Assembly (NCBI GenBank): GCA_035690495.1
Contig: DASSKK010000015.1
Coordinates: forward strand, 1 to 64,000
Reading direction: 5' to 3'
DNA: 64,000 nt
Source of the DNA: DASSKK01 sp035690495
Lineage (GTDB): Bacteria; Actinomycetota; Actinomycetes; Propionibacteriales; Nocardioidaceae
A model generated the notes under the pieces. It did not search any database, was not told the origin of the DNA, and saw nothing but the letters and a program-made list of their open reading frames with translations. Shown piece by piece: positions 23,107 to 35,287 of the stretch. A program made the position numbers and the translations under genes. Numbering within the stretch: the first letter of the stretch is position 1; every line of letters starts with the position of its first letter.

Positions 23107-25202
23107 GTCCCGTCCTCGATGGCAGAGACGATGTCGTGCGGCTGCCGGACGACGTCGAAGTGCGTGGGACCGAACACCGCGTGCCCGACCTGGTCCGGGA
23201 GGCCGGCCGACCCGCCTAACGCGTAGATCCCGCGCAGCGACGCCTCGCTGGAGGACAGCCAGTCGCTGGTCGCGGACTCCATCCCGTGGCTCTCATCGAT
23301 CAGAAGCGCCGGCCCGATGGTCGAGGCGACCAGCGCGGCCTGCCAGCTCGCGGTCGTGCTGACGGCGATGCGCCCCGGTCCGTCGTACAGCGAGCGCGTC
23401 ACGTCCAGGGAGTTGGCGTACGGGTCGGGGCCGCCGACGTCCTCGATCCTGAAGTGTCGTTTGCCCGGCCATGACGTGCGCACCGCCGCCTGCGCCTGCG
23501 TCCCCACGGCGTACACAGTGGGAGTGAACCCCGGGTCACGGGCCAGCCTGTTGAGCCGTTGCGCGGTCGCGTCCGCCATGCGAGTCCCGTCGGTGAGCAG
23601 CACCGGTGTGCCGGTGCCCACTGAGGACAGCACCGCGGGCAGGTCGGTGCGGGAGACCACGATGTACGCCGAGGGCTGGTAGTGCACGGCGGATGCGGCC
23701 ACCACGGCGGGATCGCCCGGGTCGATGCGGCGCACCCGGTACCCCATCGCCCGGATCGCGGCTGCCACGCTGTCGGGGACGGTCTCCTCGTCCCCGACGA
23801 TGTCCACCCTGCTGTACCGCTTCGAGCCGCGCCCCCAGTCGAGGATCCGGTTGATCTCGGCGCCGACCTCTGGATCGAGTCGGCCGCCGCGCACGAACAG
23901 CACCGGCCCGCGGTCGTCCCCGGCCAGCACCGCGGCGACTGCGGCTGCGCCTGCGTCGCGCGGATCCATCAGCGTCACCCGGTTGGCGGCCACGAGGCCC
24001 ATCGACGGCCCCGCGGAGACGGCGGGGTCGAGACCTCGCGTCCAGTGTGCCCGTGAGACGTCGAGAGCCAGGTCGACCGCGTCGCCGGAGTAGACGCCCA
24101 CCGAAGGCACGGCAGTGCTGCCGAGGCTGCCGACGCCGCGGTGCTGCAGCACGACGGTGGTCGGGTTGTGGTCCGCCTCCGGGGGTGGATCGGCGTCGAC
24201 GGTCTCGACGTCGTGAGCGGTGGAGAACACCAGCGTCCGTCCGTCGGGTGACCAGCCGAGGTGTCCGGTGGGCGCCGCGCCCCAGGTGATCTGCCGGGGG
24301 TGAGGGGCGAGGCGGCCGTTGCGTTTGCGCGGCATCGGCAGGGTCTGCACGTCGATCTGGCCGTTGGGCGCGATGAACGCGAAGCTGTCGCCGGCCGGTG
24401 AGACCGCGGGCGAGCGGCCGCGGAGCAGGGCAGACGCACCGAAGCCTCGCTGGTTGCGGTCGGAGATGAGCACCTTGGCCACGCCCTTGGCGGTGCGGTG
24501 CTGGAAGACCATCACGCTGCGCGCCACGTGGGCGTGCGAGGTCTGGAACCAGGTGGCGCTCGGGGCGGTGTCGCGTCCGTGGTCGTGGCTGGTCTCGGCC
24601 ACGGTGGGGTCCTTGCGGCCGGACGTCAGCTCGTCGTGCCCGTCGGAGGCCACCTCCTTGAGCCTCCAGACGCCGTCCGTGCCGCGCTCGGTGAAGACGA
24701 TCTCCGATCCGCCGTCCTCGAAGGTCGGGTGCGCACGGCGTACGCCGGGGTCGGTGGAGGTCAGCACGCGTACGCCGGTCCCGTCCAGTCGCGCGGTGGA
24801 GATGTTGCCGTCGCCGTCGACGTAGGCGATCTGCGTGCCGTTCGGGGACACGGCCGCGTCGAGCACCGGGCCCGGGAAGGAGACGTCGTCCCGGCCCACC
24901 CGCACCTGGTCGGTCCCGTCGCTGAGCACCAGCACCCCTGGATCCTTCGGCAGTGCGACCGCGGGCAGCAGGGTCGGCGATGCCGACAGCGGTCCTGCAG
25001 GAGTGATCTGAGGTAGCCGAGGCACCGGCGTCGGTGATGCGCTCCGGGCCGAGACCGAGGGCGATCGAACGGGCGTCGAGGTAGCCCGGTTCGAGACCTT
25101 GACCGACGGTTGCGCGCCGGGCGTGCCTTGGCAGCCGGCTAGCGTGAGCGAGGCGACCGCGACGCCGGTCAGCCACAAGCAGCGCGACCCTCGTGTGGAC
25201 AT
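23094..25202 (-). CDS. Cell-wall-binding lipoprotein with beta-propeller-like and CWB2 domains
   Basis: The 702-residue protein has a lipoprotein signal peptide (M-S-T-R-G-S-R-C-L-W-L, then L-T-L-A-G-C as lipobox), so it should be lipid-anchored outside. A proline/serine/threonine-rich linker follows to about residue 85. The middle has repeated blades such as A-A-V-S-P-N-G-T-Q-I-A-Y-V and L-G-W-S-P-D-G-R-T-L-V-F of the TolB/WD40-like type. The last 300 residues look like cell-wall-binding repeat 2 units (P-V-L-F-V-R-G-G-R-L, V-D-I-V-G-D-E-E-T-V), which attach surface proteins to wall polymers. It faces an Ig-like membrane protein gene across a 156-bp divergent gap. No enzyme motif was recognised. 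Confidence 0.75.
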   Translation of the reverse strand: MSTRGSRCLWLTGVAVASLTLAGCQGTPGAQPSVKVSNRATSTPVRSPSVSARSASPTPVPRLPQITPAGPLSASPTLLPAVALPKDPGVLVLSDGTDQVRVGRDDVSFPGPVLDAAVSPNGTQIAYVDGDGNISTARLDGTGVRVLTSTDPGVRRAHPTFEDGGSEIVFTERGTDGVWRLKEVASDGHDELTSGRKDPTVAETSHDHGRDTAPSATWFQTSHAHVARSVMVFQHRTAKGVAKVLISDRNQRGFGASALLRGRSPAVSPAGDSFAFIAPNGQIDVQTLPMPRKRNGRLAPHPRQITWGAAPTGHLGWSPDGRTLVFSTAHDVETVDADPPPEADHNPTTVVLQHRGVGSLGSTAVPSVGVYSGDAVDLALDVSRAHWTRGLDPAVSAGPSMGLVAANRVTLMDPRDAGAAAVAAVLAGDDRGPVLFVRGGRLDPEVGAEINRILDWGRGSKRYSRVDIVGDEETVPDSVAAAIRAMGYRVRRIDPGDPAVVAASAVHYQPSAYIVVSRTDLPAVLSSVGTGTPVLLTDGTRMADATAQRLNRLARDPGFTPTVYAVGTQAQAAVRTSWPGKRHFRIEDVGGPDPYANSLDVTRSLYDGPGRIAVSTTASWQAALVASTIGPALLIDESHGMESATSDWLSSSEASLRGIYALGGSAGLPDQVGHAVFGPTHFDVVRQPHDIVSAIEDGTQFR

Positions 25203-25358
25203 CCGGCGCTTCCCTGTTCCCCGAAGTGGCCCCCACCGCGGGGCCCCGTCACCAGCATGACGCATCAGCGCTCGGTTCGGTTGCCTCGAATGGCCCGGAT
25301 CCACCACCCAGCCGAAACGAGTTCGCGGCGACTTGGAGGGGTGGGCGATCATCGGGGT

Positions 25359-25958
25359 ATGCGACCCGAAGACGAGGACGTTCCTTGGATCCGGCAGCTG
25401 CCCGCGGTCCTCGGCGGCCTGCTCGTGGTCGCTCTCCTCGTCGGCGCCGTCATCGCGGTGATCGGGCTCAGCGTGGCCAAGCTCACCGGGATCGGCTCGG
25501 CGGCGGCTGGCCCCACCGACCAGACCAGCCTGTTCGTCCCGAGCCAGCAGCCCACGACGCGTCCGCAGGTCTACCCCTTCCCGTCGCAGTCGAGCTCGCC
25601 GCACGGGGGCAAGGACGGCACCTCGACCGGCGACCCTTCTGTCTCCGAGTCGTCGCCGAGCCCGTCGCCCACGCACACCCGTCAACCCCCGCCGATCTCC
25701 CTGCAGGCCTATCCCCTCCAGGTGTCCCCCGGCGCGCGGATCCACCTGACCGGCGTCTACTCCGCCGGTGAGGGTGCCGTGCTCCAGGTCCAGGAGATGA
25801 CCGCGGGTCACTGGGCCGACTTCCCGGTCACCGCCACCGTCAGCGGCGGCGCGTTCACGACGTACGTGATCACCAGCCACACCGGACCGACAAAGTTCCG
25901 GATGCTCGACAGGACCACCGGTCGGCACTCCGGGACGGTCACCGTCCAGATCGGATGA
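25359..25958 (+). CDS. Single-pass membrane protein with an extracellular Ig-like domain
   Basis: ATG 25359 gives 199 residues: a short acidic N terminus (M-R-P-E-D-E-D-V-P-W), one hydrophobic helix at about 16-45 (V-L-G-G-L-L-V-V-A-L-L-V-G-A-V-I), a long serine/proline/threonine linker (T-R-P-Q-V-Y-P-F-P-S-Q-S-S-S-P), and a C-terminal beta-sandwich-like region (V-S-P-G-A-R-I-H-L-T-G-V-Y). That is a type II surface protein. An in-frame ATG at 25257 exists but precedes a non-hydrophobic, low-quality stretch. It is divergent from the CWB2 lipoprotein and could work with it at the wall. No catalytic motif was seen. Confidence 0.65.
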   Translation: MRPEDEDVPWIRQLPAVLGGLLVVALLVGAVIAVIGLSVAKLTGIGSAAAGPTDQTSLFVPSQQPTTRPQVYPFPSQSSSPHGGKDGTSTGDPSVSESSPSPSPTHTRQPPPISLQAYPLQVSPGARIHLTGVYSAGEGAVLQVQEMTAGHWADFPVTATVSGGAFTTYVITSHTGPTKFRMLDRTTGRHSGTVTVQIG

Positions 25959-26420
25959 TCACCGACCGCAGCGGTCCACACGCTCCCAAGGCCACTCGGC
26001 GGCGAGCCACTCGGCGACTGCGTCGGCGAGCGGCACATCGAGGTCTGCCCGGTCGGCGCGCACCCACGACTGGACGGTGACGTCGTAGTCCGGTGACGTC
26101 GTGGGATACACATAGACGCAGCCGATGACGACGTCATCCTCGGCCGGGTCGAGAACGGTGAACGTGAACCCCTTGCCGGCCGCGAAGTCGGCCGCATGCC
26201 GACGCAGATCGGCGAGATTGGCCTCGAGCGACATCCCGTCCGGCGGTGGCCAGCTCCCGTCCGGATAGCCCGGGGTCGCTCGGATGTGCTCGATGCTCGA
26301 CGTCCACGCCTCGTGGTCGGCGGCATTGTGCTGCGGGCCCAATGGCTCGAGACGGAACCGATCTGTGACAAGGGAGGTCGGCGGATCGAAGCCCACCGGT
26401 ACGAATGCCTCAGAGGTCAT
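25959..26420 (-). CDS. GNAT-type N-acetyltransferase-like protein
   Basis: The 153-residue protein has R-F-R-L-E-P-L-G-P-Q-H-N-A-A-D-H-E-A-W near the start, and the beta4/beta5 area F-T-F-T-V-L-D-P-A-E-D-D-V-V-I-G-C-V-Y-V-Y of GNAT enzymes. The classic acetyl-CoA loop Q-x-x-G-x-G/A is not clear, so the activity is uncertain. TAGAGT on the minus strand (26427-26432) lies 6 nt before the ATG, suggesting a leaderless transcript that would start inside the end of the upstream NDH-2-like gene. Acyl acceptor unknown. Confidence 0.6.
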   Translation of the reverse strand: MTSEAFVPVGFDPPTSLVTDRFRLEPLGPQHNAADHEAWTSSIEHIRATPGYPDGSWPPPDGMSLEANLADLRRHAADFAAGKGFTFTVLDPAEDDVVIGCVYVYPTTSPDYDVTVQSWVRADRADLDVPLADAVAEWLAAEWPWERVDRCGR

Positions 26421-26429
26421 GGCTGGACT

Positions 26430-27143
26430 CTACCGATCGCCGTCAGCGTGGCTGGGGGTCGCGGAGGGCTGCGCGCTGGCACCTGATGTGTCGAGCGGTA
26501 CGGCCCCGGAACGGATCAGCCCGAACTCCACCGCCTGCCTCGGCAGCGCGGCATCGAGCGTCCAGTCGCTCGCGACCCGGATCCGGTTGGCAGGCAGGGA
26601 CAGCAGGTGGTAGCCGCGTGTGACCGCCTTATAGCCGGCGCCCACGACCACGAACGTGCAGCGGGCATCGCGTTCGGCCCCGTCGTCGCCGGCATCGGCG
26701 AGCTCGATCTGCCGGATGAGATGGTCACGCAAGTACAGCGCCTCGGCGACGCTTCGATACCCGTGCGCGTGCTCGGCGACGCCGGGCATCGGCAGCAGCT
26801 TGTTCGTGCTGCCGGCGGCCAACACCAGCCAGTCGTAGCGCACCTGCCGGCGGTTGCCCTCGGGATCAACCATGTCGACTCTGCGCGCGTCGAGGTCGAT
26901 GCCGTCGACCCGGGCGAGGAGCAGCCGCGCCGACGGGCACGCCGTGTGCAGTGACACAGCCACTCGCCGCGGGTCGAGCACGCTGCCCGTGACCTCGGGC
27001 AGCAGCGGCAGGTAGAGGAAGTAGTCGGTGGGGTTGATCATGGTGATCTCGACGGCCCCCTTTCGGGCCAGCCGCCCCAGTCCACGCGCGGCTTCGACGC
27101 CAGCGAAGCCGGCACCGACGATCACCACTTGCTGCCGATCCAT
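26430..27143 (-). pseudogene. NDH-2-like NADH dehydrogenase with a large internal in-frame deletion
   Basis: The product (237 residues from ATG 27143; an upstream ATG at 27182 is possible) starts with the FAD Rossmann motif V-V-I-V-G-A-G-F-A-G-V-E, has F-L-Y-L-P-L-L-P-E-V and W-L-V-L-A-A-G-S as in type II NADH:quinone oxidoreductases, and reaches the second, NADH-binding motif T-F-V-V-V-G-A-G-Y at 163-171. There it jumps straight to A-V-T-R-G-Y-H-L-L-S-L-P-A-N-R, a block that in full-length (about 430-470 residue) enzymes lies near the C terminus. So about 200 residues of the NADH domain and FAD-binding C-terminal part are missing. The reading frame is kept. It probably no longer oxidises NADH. 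Confidence 0.75.
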
Positions 27144-27258
27144 CTGCTGTCCCGTTCGAGGCGCGAGGTGTGGGTTTGGCACCCCATCCTCTCCTACGCC
27201 GACCGCGGGTCGGCGAGTAGCAACTCCTGAGCAGCCACACCCTCAGGCACTCGCCATC

Positions 27259-27272
27259 GTGACGTAGGTCAC
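27259..27272. promoter_or_regulatory. CRP/GlxR-type palindrome upstream of dnaK
   Basis: GTGACGTAGGTCAC (with A next) matches GTGA-N6-TCAC, the core of CRP/FNR-family sites such as TGTGA-N6-TCACA. It lies 116 bp before the NDH-2-like ATG and 180 bp before dnaK, so it could act on either; respiratory genes are the usual targets. Confidence 0.5.
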
Positions 27273-27282
27273 ATCCGTCGCC

Positions 27283-27312
27283 GGAAACAACGCCAGGCCC
27301 GATGCGTTGACA
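27283..27312 (+). promoter_or_regulatory. Candidate stress promoter elements of dnaK
   Basis: GGAAAC (27283-27288), a 17-nt spacer and GTT (27306-27308) resemble SigH/SigR-type promoters (GGAAY-N17/18-GTT). TTGACA (27307-27312) could alternatively be a housekeeping -35, but no good -10 follows at the right distance. The call is tentative. Confidence 0.35.
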
Positions 27313-27324
27313 CCTATGACGGGA

Positions 27325-27345
27325 GTTGAGCCGACTTGGCTCAGG
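27325..27345. promoter_or_regulatory. HAIR-like operator (HspR binding site) of the dnaK operon
   Basis: GTTGAGC-N7-GCTCAGG matches the HAIR consensus CTTGAGT-N7-ACTCAAG in the core TTGAG...CTCA with identical 7-nt spacing. The operon it precedes encodes HspR, so this is very likely the feedback site. A GC-rich hairpin (27357-27372, CCGGGC arms around a tetraloop) follows in the leader. Confidence 0.65.
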
Positions 27346-27452
27346 TTATTTGCCTCCCGGGCGAGCGCCCGGCAGGATGGGCCTGACTGACTCCCACATC
27401 GAACTCACCCGGTCCGCAGAGTGCGGCGCCGGTCGCACATGGAGGTAGCAAC

Positions 27453-29314
<1,862 letters not shown>

Positions 29315-29318
<4 letters not shown>

Positions 29319-29959
29319 GTCAAGAGCAGTACCCGACCGAGCCGCAGCGCTCAGCCGACGACGAGCGGGGGCCGGCGGAGACGCCGGCCTCCGCCCCGGC
29401 CGATCCACCGGGCACAGAGCCGGCCGACCAGACCGACGAGGAGCCGGACGAGCTCGACGTCGCCCAGCGGGCGGTGACGGCTCTGACCGACGACCTCAAG
29501 AGACTGCAGGCCGAGTACGTCAACTACAAGCGGAGGGTCGACCGGGACCGCGAGCTGGTGCTGCAGAACGCCAAGTTCTCGGTGCTCGCGGCGATGCTCC
29601 CGGTGCTCGACGACTTGGACCGGGCCCGTGAGCACGGTGAGCTCGAGGGCGGCTTCAAGGCCGTCGCCGACTCGTTGGAGCGGATCGTCGCCGCCCAGGG
29701 GCTGATCAAGTTCGGCCGCCCGGGCGACGAGTTCGATCCGCGCTTCCACGAGGCGCTGTTGCACTCCCACTCTCCGGACGTGACCGCCACGACGTGCCAG
29801 ACCATCGTCAGCGCCGGCTACCAGATCGGCGACCGCGTGGTCCGGCCGGCGCGGGTCACCGTGGTCGATCCCGAGCCTTCTCCGGGCGAGCCCTTCGACG
29901 GAGCTCAGGAACCACCTGCCGAGACCGACGAGACCGACGAGCAGACTCCCGAGGAGTGA
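29315..29959 (+). CDS. grpE: Nucleotide exchange factor GrpE
   Basis: GrpE releases ADP from DnaK and also acts as a thermosensor. The 214-residue protein has a disordered acidic N-terminal third (P-A-D-Q-T-D-E-E-P-D-E-L), a long coiled coil (L-K-R-L-Q-A-E-Y-V-N-Y-K-R-R-V-D-R-D-R) and the C-terminal beta domain (I-S-A-G-Y-Q-I-G-D-R-V-V-R-P-A-R-V-T-V-V). GTG 29315 overlaps the dnaK stop by 4 bp, so translation is coupled. The last 30 residues are again acidic and unusual only in length. Confidence 0.97.
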
Positions 29960-30002
29960 TCTCCACCAGCTCGAACGAACGGGCAGAAAGGCAGGTGCGC
30001 CG

Positions 30003-31163
30003 GTGACGAACTCCGACTGGGCGAACAAGGACTTCTACAAGGTCCTCGGTGTGCCCAAGGACGCGTCGGCCGCCGACATCAAGAAGGCCTATCGGAAGCT
30101 GGCCCGCGACAACCATCCGGACTCGCATCCGGGCGACCGCGCCGCCGAGGATCGCTTCAAGGCGATCGCCGAGGCCTACGACGTGATCGGCGACGCCACC
30201 AAGCGCAAGGAGTACGACGAGCTGCGCTCGATGGCAGGCAGCTTCGGACCGTTCACCGGCGGTGGCGGCGGTCAGCCGTTCGACCTCAACGACCTTTTCG
30301 GGCACGGCACGCCAGGCGGCACCGGCGGGGGCTTCGGCGACCTGTTCGGCAACGTCTTCGGTGGTGGCCGCGCTCGGCGCAGCCAGCCACGCCGGGGTGC
30401 GGACCTGGAGACCGACGCCACGATCGGTTTCGTCGACTCGATCGACGGTGTGACCGTCTCGTTGAGGCTGTCGTCGGACGCCCCTTGCCCGGACTGCTCG
30501 GGGACCGGCGCGCGCGCCGGCACCATGCCTCGGGTCTGCCCCGACTGCGAGGGAGTCGGCATGCGGGCCGCCTCGGTTGGCGGAGCGTTCACGATGAACG
30601 AGACCTGCCCGACCTGTCGTGGTCGCGGCCTCGTCGTCGACGATCCCTGCCCCACCTGCCATGGCTCCGGCCGGGGCCTGTCGAACCGCACCATCTCGGC
30701 TCGCATCCCCGCGGGCGTCAAGGACGGCCAGCGGATCAGGATCCGCGGCAAGGGTGCCGCCGGCGAGCAGGGCGGACCGAACGGCGACCTCTACGTCACG
30801 GTCAAGGTCGCCGCCCACCCGCTGTTCGGACGCAAGGGCGACAACCTGACGCTCGAGGTGCCTGTCGGTTTCGACGAGGCTGCCCTCGGCGCCGACGTCA
30901 AGGTGCCGACGTTGAACGGATCGCCGGTCACCGTCAAGATTCCCCCCGGCACCCCGAACGGACGGACCTTCCGGGTCCGGGGCCGAGGTGTAGTTCGCAG
31001 AGACGGCCACGGCGCCGGATCGAGGGGCGACCTGCTGGTGACCGTCAACGTCCAGGTGCCGGCCTCGCTCTCCGAGCAGGCCCGCTCAGCCGTCGAGGCC
31101 TACCGGGCCGCGAGCGTCGGCGGGGACCTCCGGGCGAACCTGTTCGAGGGGAGCGCACGATGA
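30003..31163 (+). CDS. dnaJ: Hsp40 co-chaperone DnaJ (type I)
   Basis: DnaJ delivers substrates to DnaK and stimulates its ATPase. The 386-residue protein has the J domain with H-P-D (D-N-H-P-D-S-H), a G/F-rich linker, a zinc-finger domain with four C-x-x-C-x-G-x-G repeats (C-P-D-C-S-G-T-G, C-P-D-C-E-G-V-G, C-P-T-C-R-G-R-G, C-P-T-C-H-G-S-G), and two C-terminal substrate-binding domains. GTG 30003 is the start, 43 bp after grpE. It lies fourth-to-last in the heat-shock operon and overlaps hspR by 4 bp. This is the dnaJ1-type copy that goes with hspR in actinobacteria. Confidence 0.97.
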   Translation: MTNSDWANKDFYKVLGVPKDASAADIKKAYRKLARDNHPDSHPGDRAAEDRFKAIAEAYDVIGDATKRKEYDELRSMAGSFGPFTGGGGGQPFDLNDLFGHGTPGGTGGGFGDLFGNVFGGGRARRSQPRRGADLETDATIGFVDSIDGVTVSLRLSSDAPCPDCSGTGARAGTMPRVCPDCEGVGMRAASVGGAFTMNETCPTCRGRGLVVDDPCPTCHGSGRGLSNRTISARIPAGVKDGQRIRIRGKGAAGEQGGPNGDLYVTVKVAAHPLFGRKGDNLTLEVPVGFDEAALGADVKVPTLNGSPVTVKIPPGTPNGRTFRVRGRGVVRRDGHGAGSRGDLLVTVNVQVPASLSEQARSAVEAYRAASVGGDLRANLFEGSAR

Positions 31164-31570
31164 CCCGCCGGTCGCACTTCGACGCGATCGCGTCCTCGAC
31201 GCAGCCCGGGCCCGACGTACCGGTGTACGTGATCAGCGTCGCCGCCGAGCTGACCGGGCTGCATCCTCAGACGCTGCGCTCCTACGACCGGCTCGGACTG
31301 GTCACTCCCGGCAGGACCGGCGGCGGTGGGCGGCGCTACTCCTGGCACGACATCGAGGTGCTGCGCGAGGTCGCCGAGCTGACCGGCTCGGGGATCGGCC
31401 TGGAGGGCGTGCGCCGGATCCTCGAGCTCGAACACCACGTCGACGCGTTGCGAGTCCGGGTCACCGAGCTCGAAGAGCAGCTGGCGGCCGCCGAGCTGGC
31501 CCTGCGCGAGCGCAACCTGCCCGCGGTGCGCGCTCGCCAGTCGGTCGCGGTCTGGCGCCGCCGTCCGTAG
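31160..31570 (+). CDS. hspR: Heat-shock repressor HspR (MerR family)
   Basis: HspR binds inverted HAIR sites and represses dnaK and clpB operons, with DnaK as co-repressor. The 136-residue protein has the MerR helix-turn-helix with V-A-A-E-L-T-G-L-H-P-Q-T-L-R-S-Y-D-R-L-G-L (the H-P-Q-T-L-R-x-Y-x-x-x-G-L core), then G-G-G-G-R-R-Y-S-W-H-D-I-E and a C-terminal coiled coil (V-D-A-L-R-V-R-V-T-E-L-E-E-Q). ATG 31160 overlaps the dnaJ stop. The target site is likely the HAIR-like palindrome at 27325-27345, closing a feedback loop. Confidence 0.95.
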   Translation: MTRRSHFDAIASSTQPGPDVPVYVISVAAELTGLHPQTLRSYDRLGLVTPGRTGGGGRRYSWHDIEVLREVAELTGSGIGLEGVRRILELEHHVDALRVRVTELEEQLAAAELALRERNLPAVRARQSVAVWRRRP

Positions 31571-31596
31571 CCGGTCGGCAGAGACGAAGGAATGAC

Positions 31597-34179
<2,583 letters not shown>

Positions 34180-34192
34180 TGGAATGGGCGCC

Positions 34193-35272
34193 ATGACCGA
34201 CCCGGAGCCCCTGCCCCGACCGCGCCAGGTGGTGGTGGCCGGCGTGCTGGGTCTGTTCGGGAGCCTGCTCCTGCTCGTCGTGCTGTTCGACGCGATGGGC
34301 CGGGTGCACTCCTCGCAGATGCGGGCCCAGGTGCGCTCCATGCTCAGCCAGCCGCCCGGCGACGGCCTGGGCATGACGGTGGAGCAGGTGCTGGACATCG
34401 TGCGCGGGGTGGTGCTCTTCGACGGCGCGCTCGCGGCGGCCGCCGTCGTGCTGGCCGGGTTCGCACTGACCCGCCACAACGGTGCGCGGATCGGGTTCAC
34501 CGTGGTGGCGGCGGTGCTGCTGGTGACCGGGCCGGTCGCTGGCAGTGTGGTCCCGGTCATCGATGCCGTTGCCGCGGCTCTGCTTTGGGCCCGGCCGTCC
34601 CGTGACTGGTTCGCCGGGCGGGCCGCCGCGCCGGCGCAGCCCCTGGGGGAGCGAACGCCGACGGAGTCCGAGCAGCGCCCCGAGCCGGAGCGGCCCAGAC
34701 CGGCCCCGGCGGCACAGCCCTGGGCATCGTGGCCGCCCCCCGCTGCGCCATTCCCACCACCCGCCGCTCCCGGGCCGCGACCGTCGCACTCCGGATCCCG
34801 GCCCGGCAGCGTCACCGCGGCGGCGGTGCTCACCTGGGTGTCCGCGGGGGTCACCGCGCTGGCCTACGTCGCGGTCGTGATGGTGATCATGCTGGACCGC
34901 GAGGAGCTGATCCAGACGTTGCAGCGCAACCCGAGCTATGCCCAGCTCGACATCGCCGCGGACGACCTGATCGCCGCGCTCTGGGTGATCAGCGCACTGG
35001 CCATCTTGTGGTGCCTGTTCGCGATCGTGCTTGCGTTCTTGTCGGTGCGCGGCCTGCGCTGGTCGCGAGCCGCCCTGGTGATCTCCTCGGCGGTCGCGAT
35101 CCCGGTCAGCCTGTTCGCCTTCCCCGTCGGCCTGATCAACGTGGCCGCCGCGGCCGTGACGATCAAGCTGCTCGTCACCCGCTCGGCCAGCGACTGGTTC
35201 GACTGGAACGCCGGCCACCCGGGCACCGTGCCGACGACCCGCCCTCCGCGCCCACCGCGGAACGTCTGGTAG
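34193..35272 (+). CDS. Multi-pass membrane protein of unknown function
   Basis: The protein (359 residues from ATG 34193; ATG 34184 is a close alternative) has an N-terminal membrane half (V-V-V-A-G-V-L-G-L-F-G-S-L-L-L-L-V), a proline-rich charged linker in the middle (P-E-P-E-R-P-R-P-A-P-A-A-Q-P-W) and a C-terminal membrane half with several helices (V-L-T-W-V-S-A-G-V-T-A-L-A-Y-V, A-L-A-I-L-W-C-L-F-A-I-V). About seven segments in total. I recognise no enzyme or transporter motif. It follows clpB by 13 bp but need not share its stress control. Possibly a rearranged duplication of a DUF-type membrane domain. Confidence 0.6.
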   Translation: MTDPEPLPRPRQVVVAGVLGLFGSLLLLVVLFDAMGRVHSSQMRAQVRSMLSQPPGDGLGMTVEQVLDIVRGVVLFDGALAAAAVVLAGFALTRHNGARIGFTVVAAVLLVTGPVAGSVVPVIDAVAAALLWARPSRDWFAGRAAAPAQPLGERTPTESEQRPEPERPRPAPAAQPWASWPPPAAPFPPPAAPGPRPSHSGSRPGSVTAAAVLTWVSAGVTALAYVAVVMVIMLDREELIQTLQRNPSYAQLDIAADDLIAALWVISALAILWCLFAIVLAFLSVRGLRWSRAALVISSAVAIPVSLFAFPVGLINVAAAAVTIKLLVTRSASDWFDWNAGHPGTVPTTRPPRPPRNVW

Positions 35273-35287
35273 CCCTCGCGACTGCGC

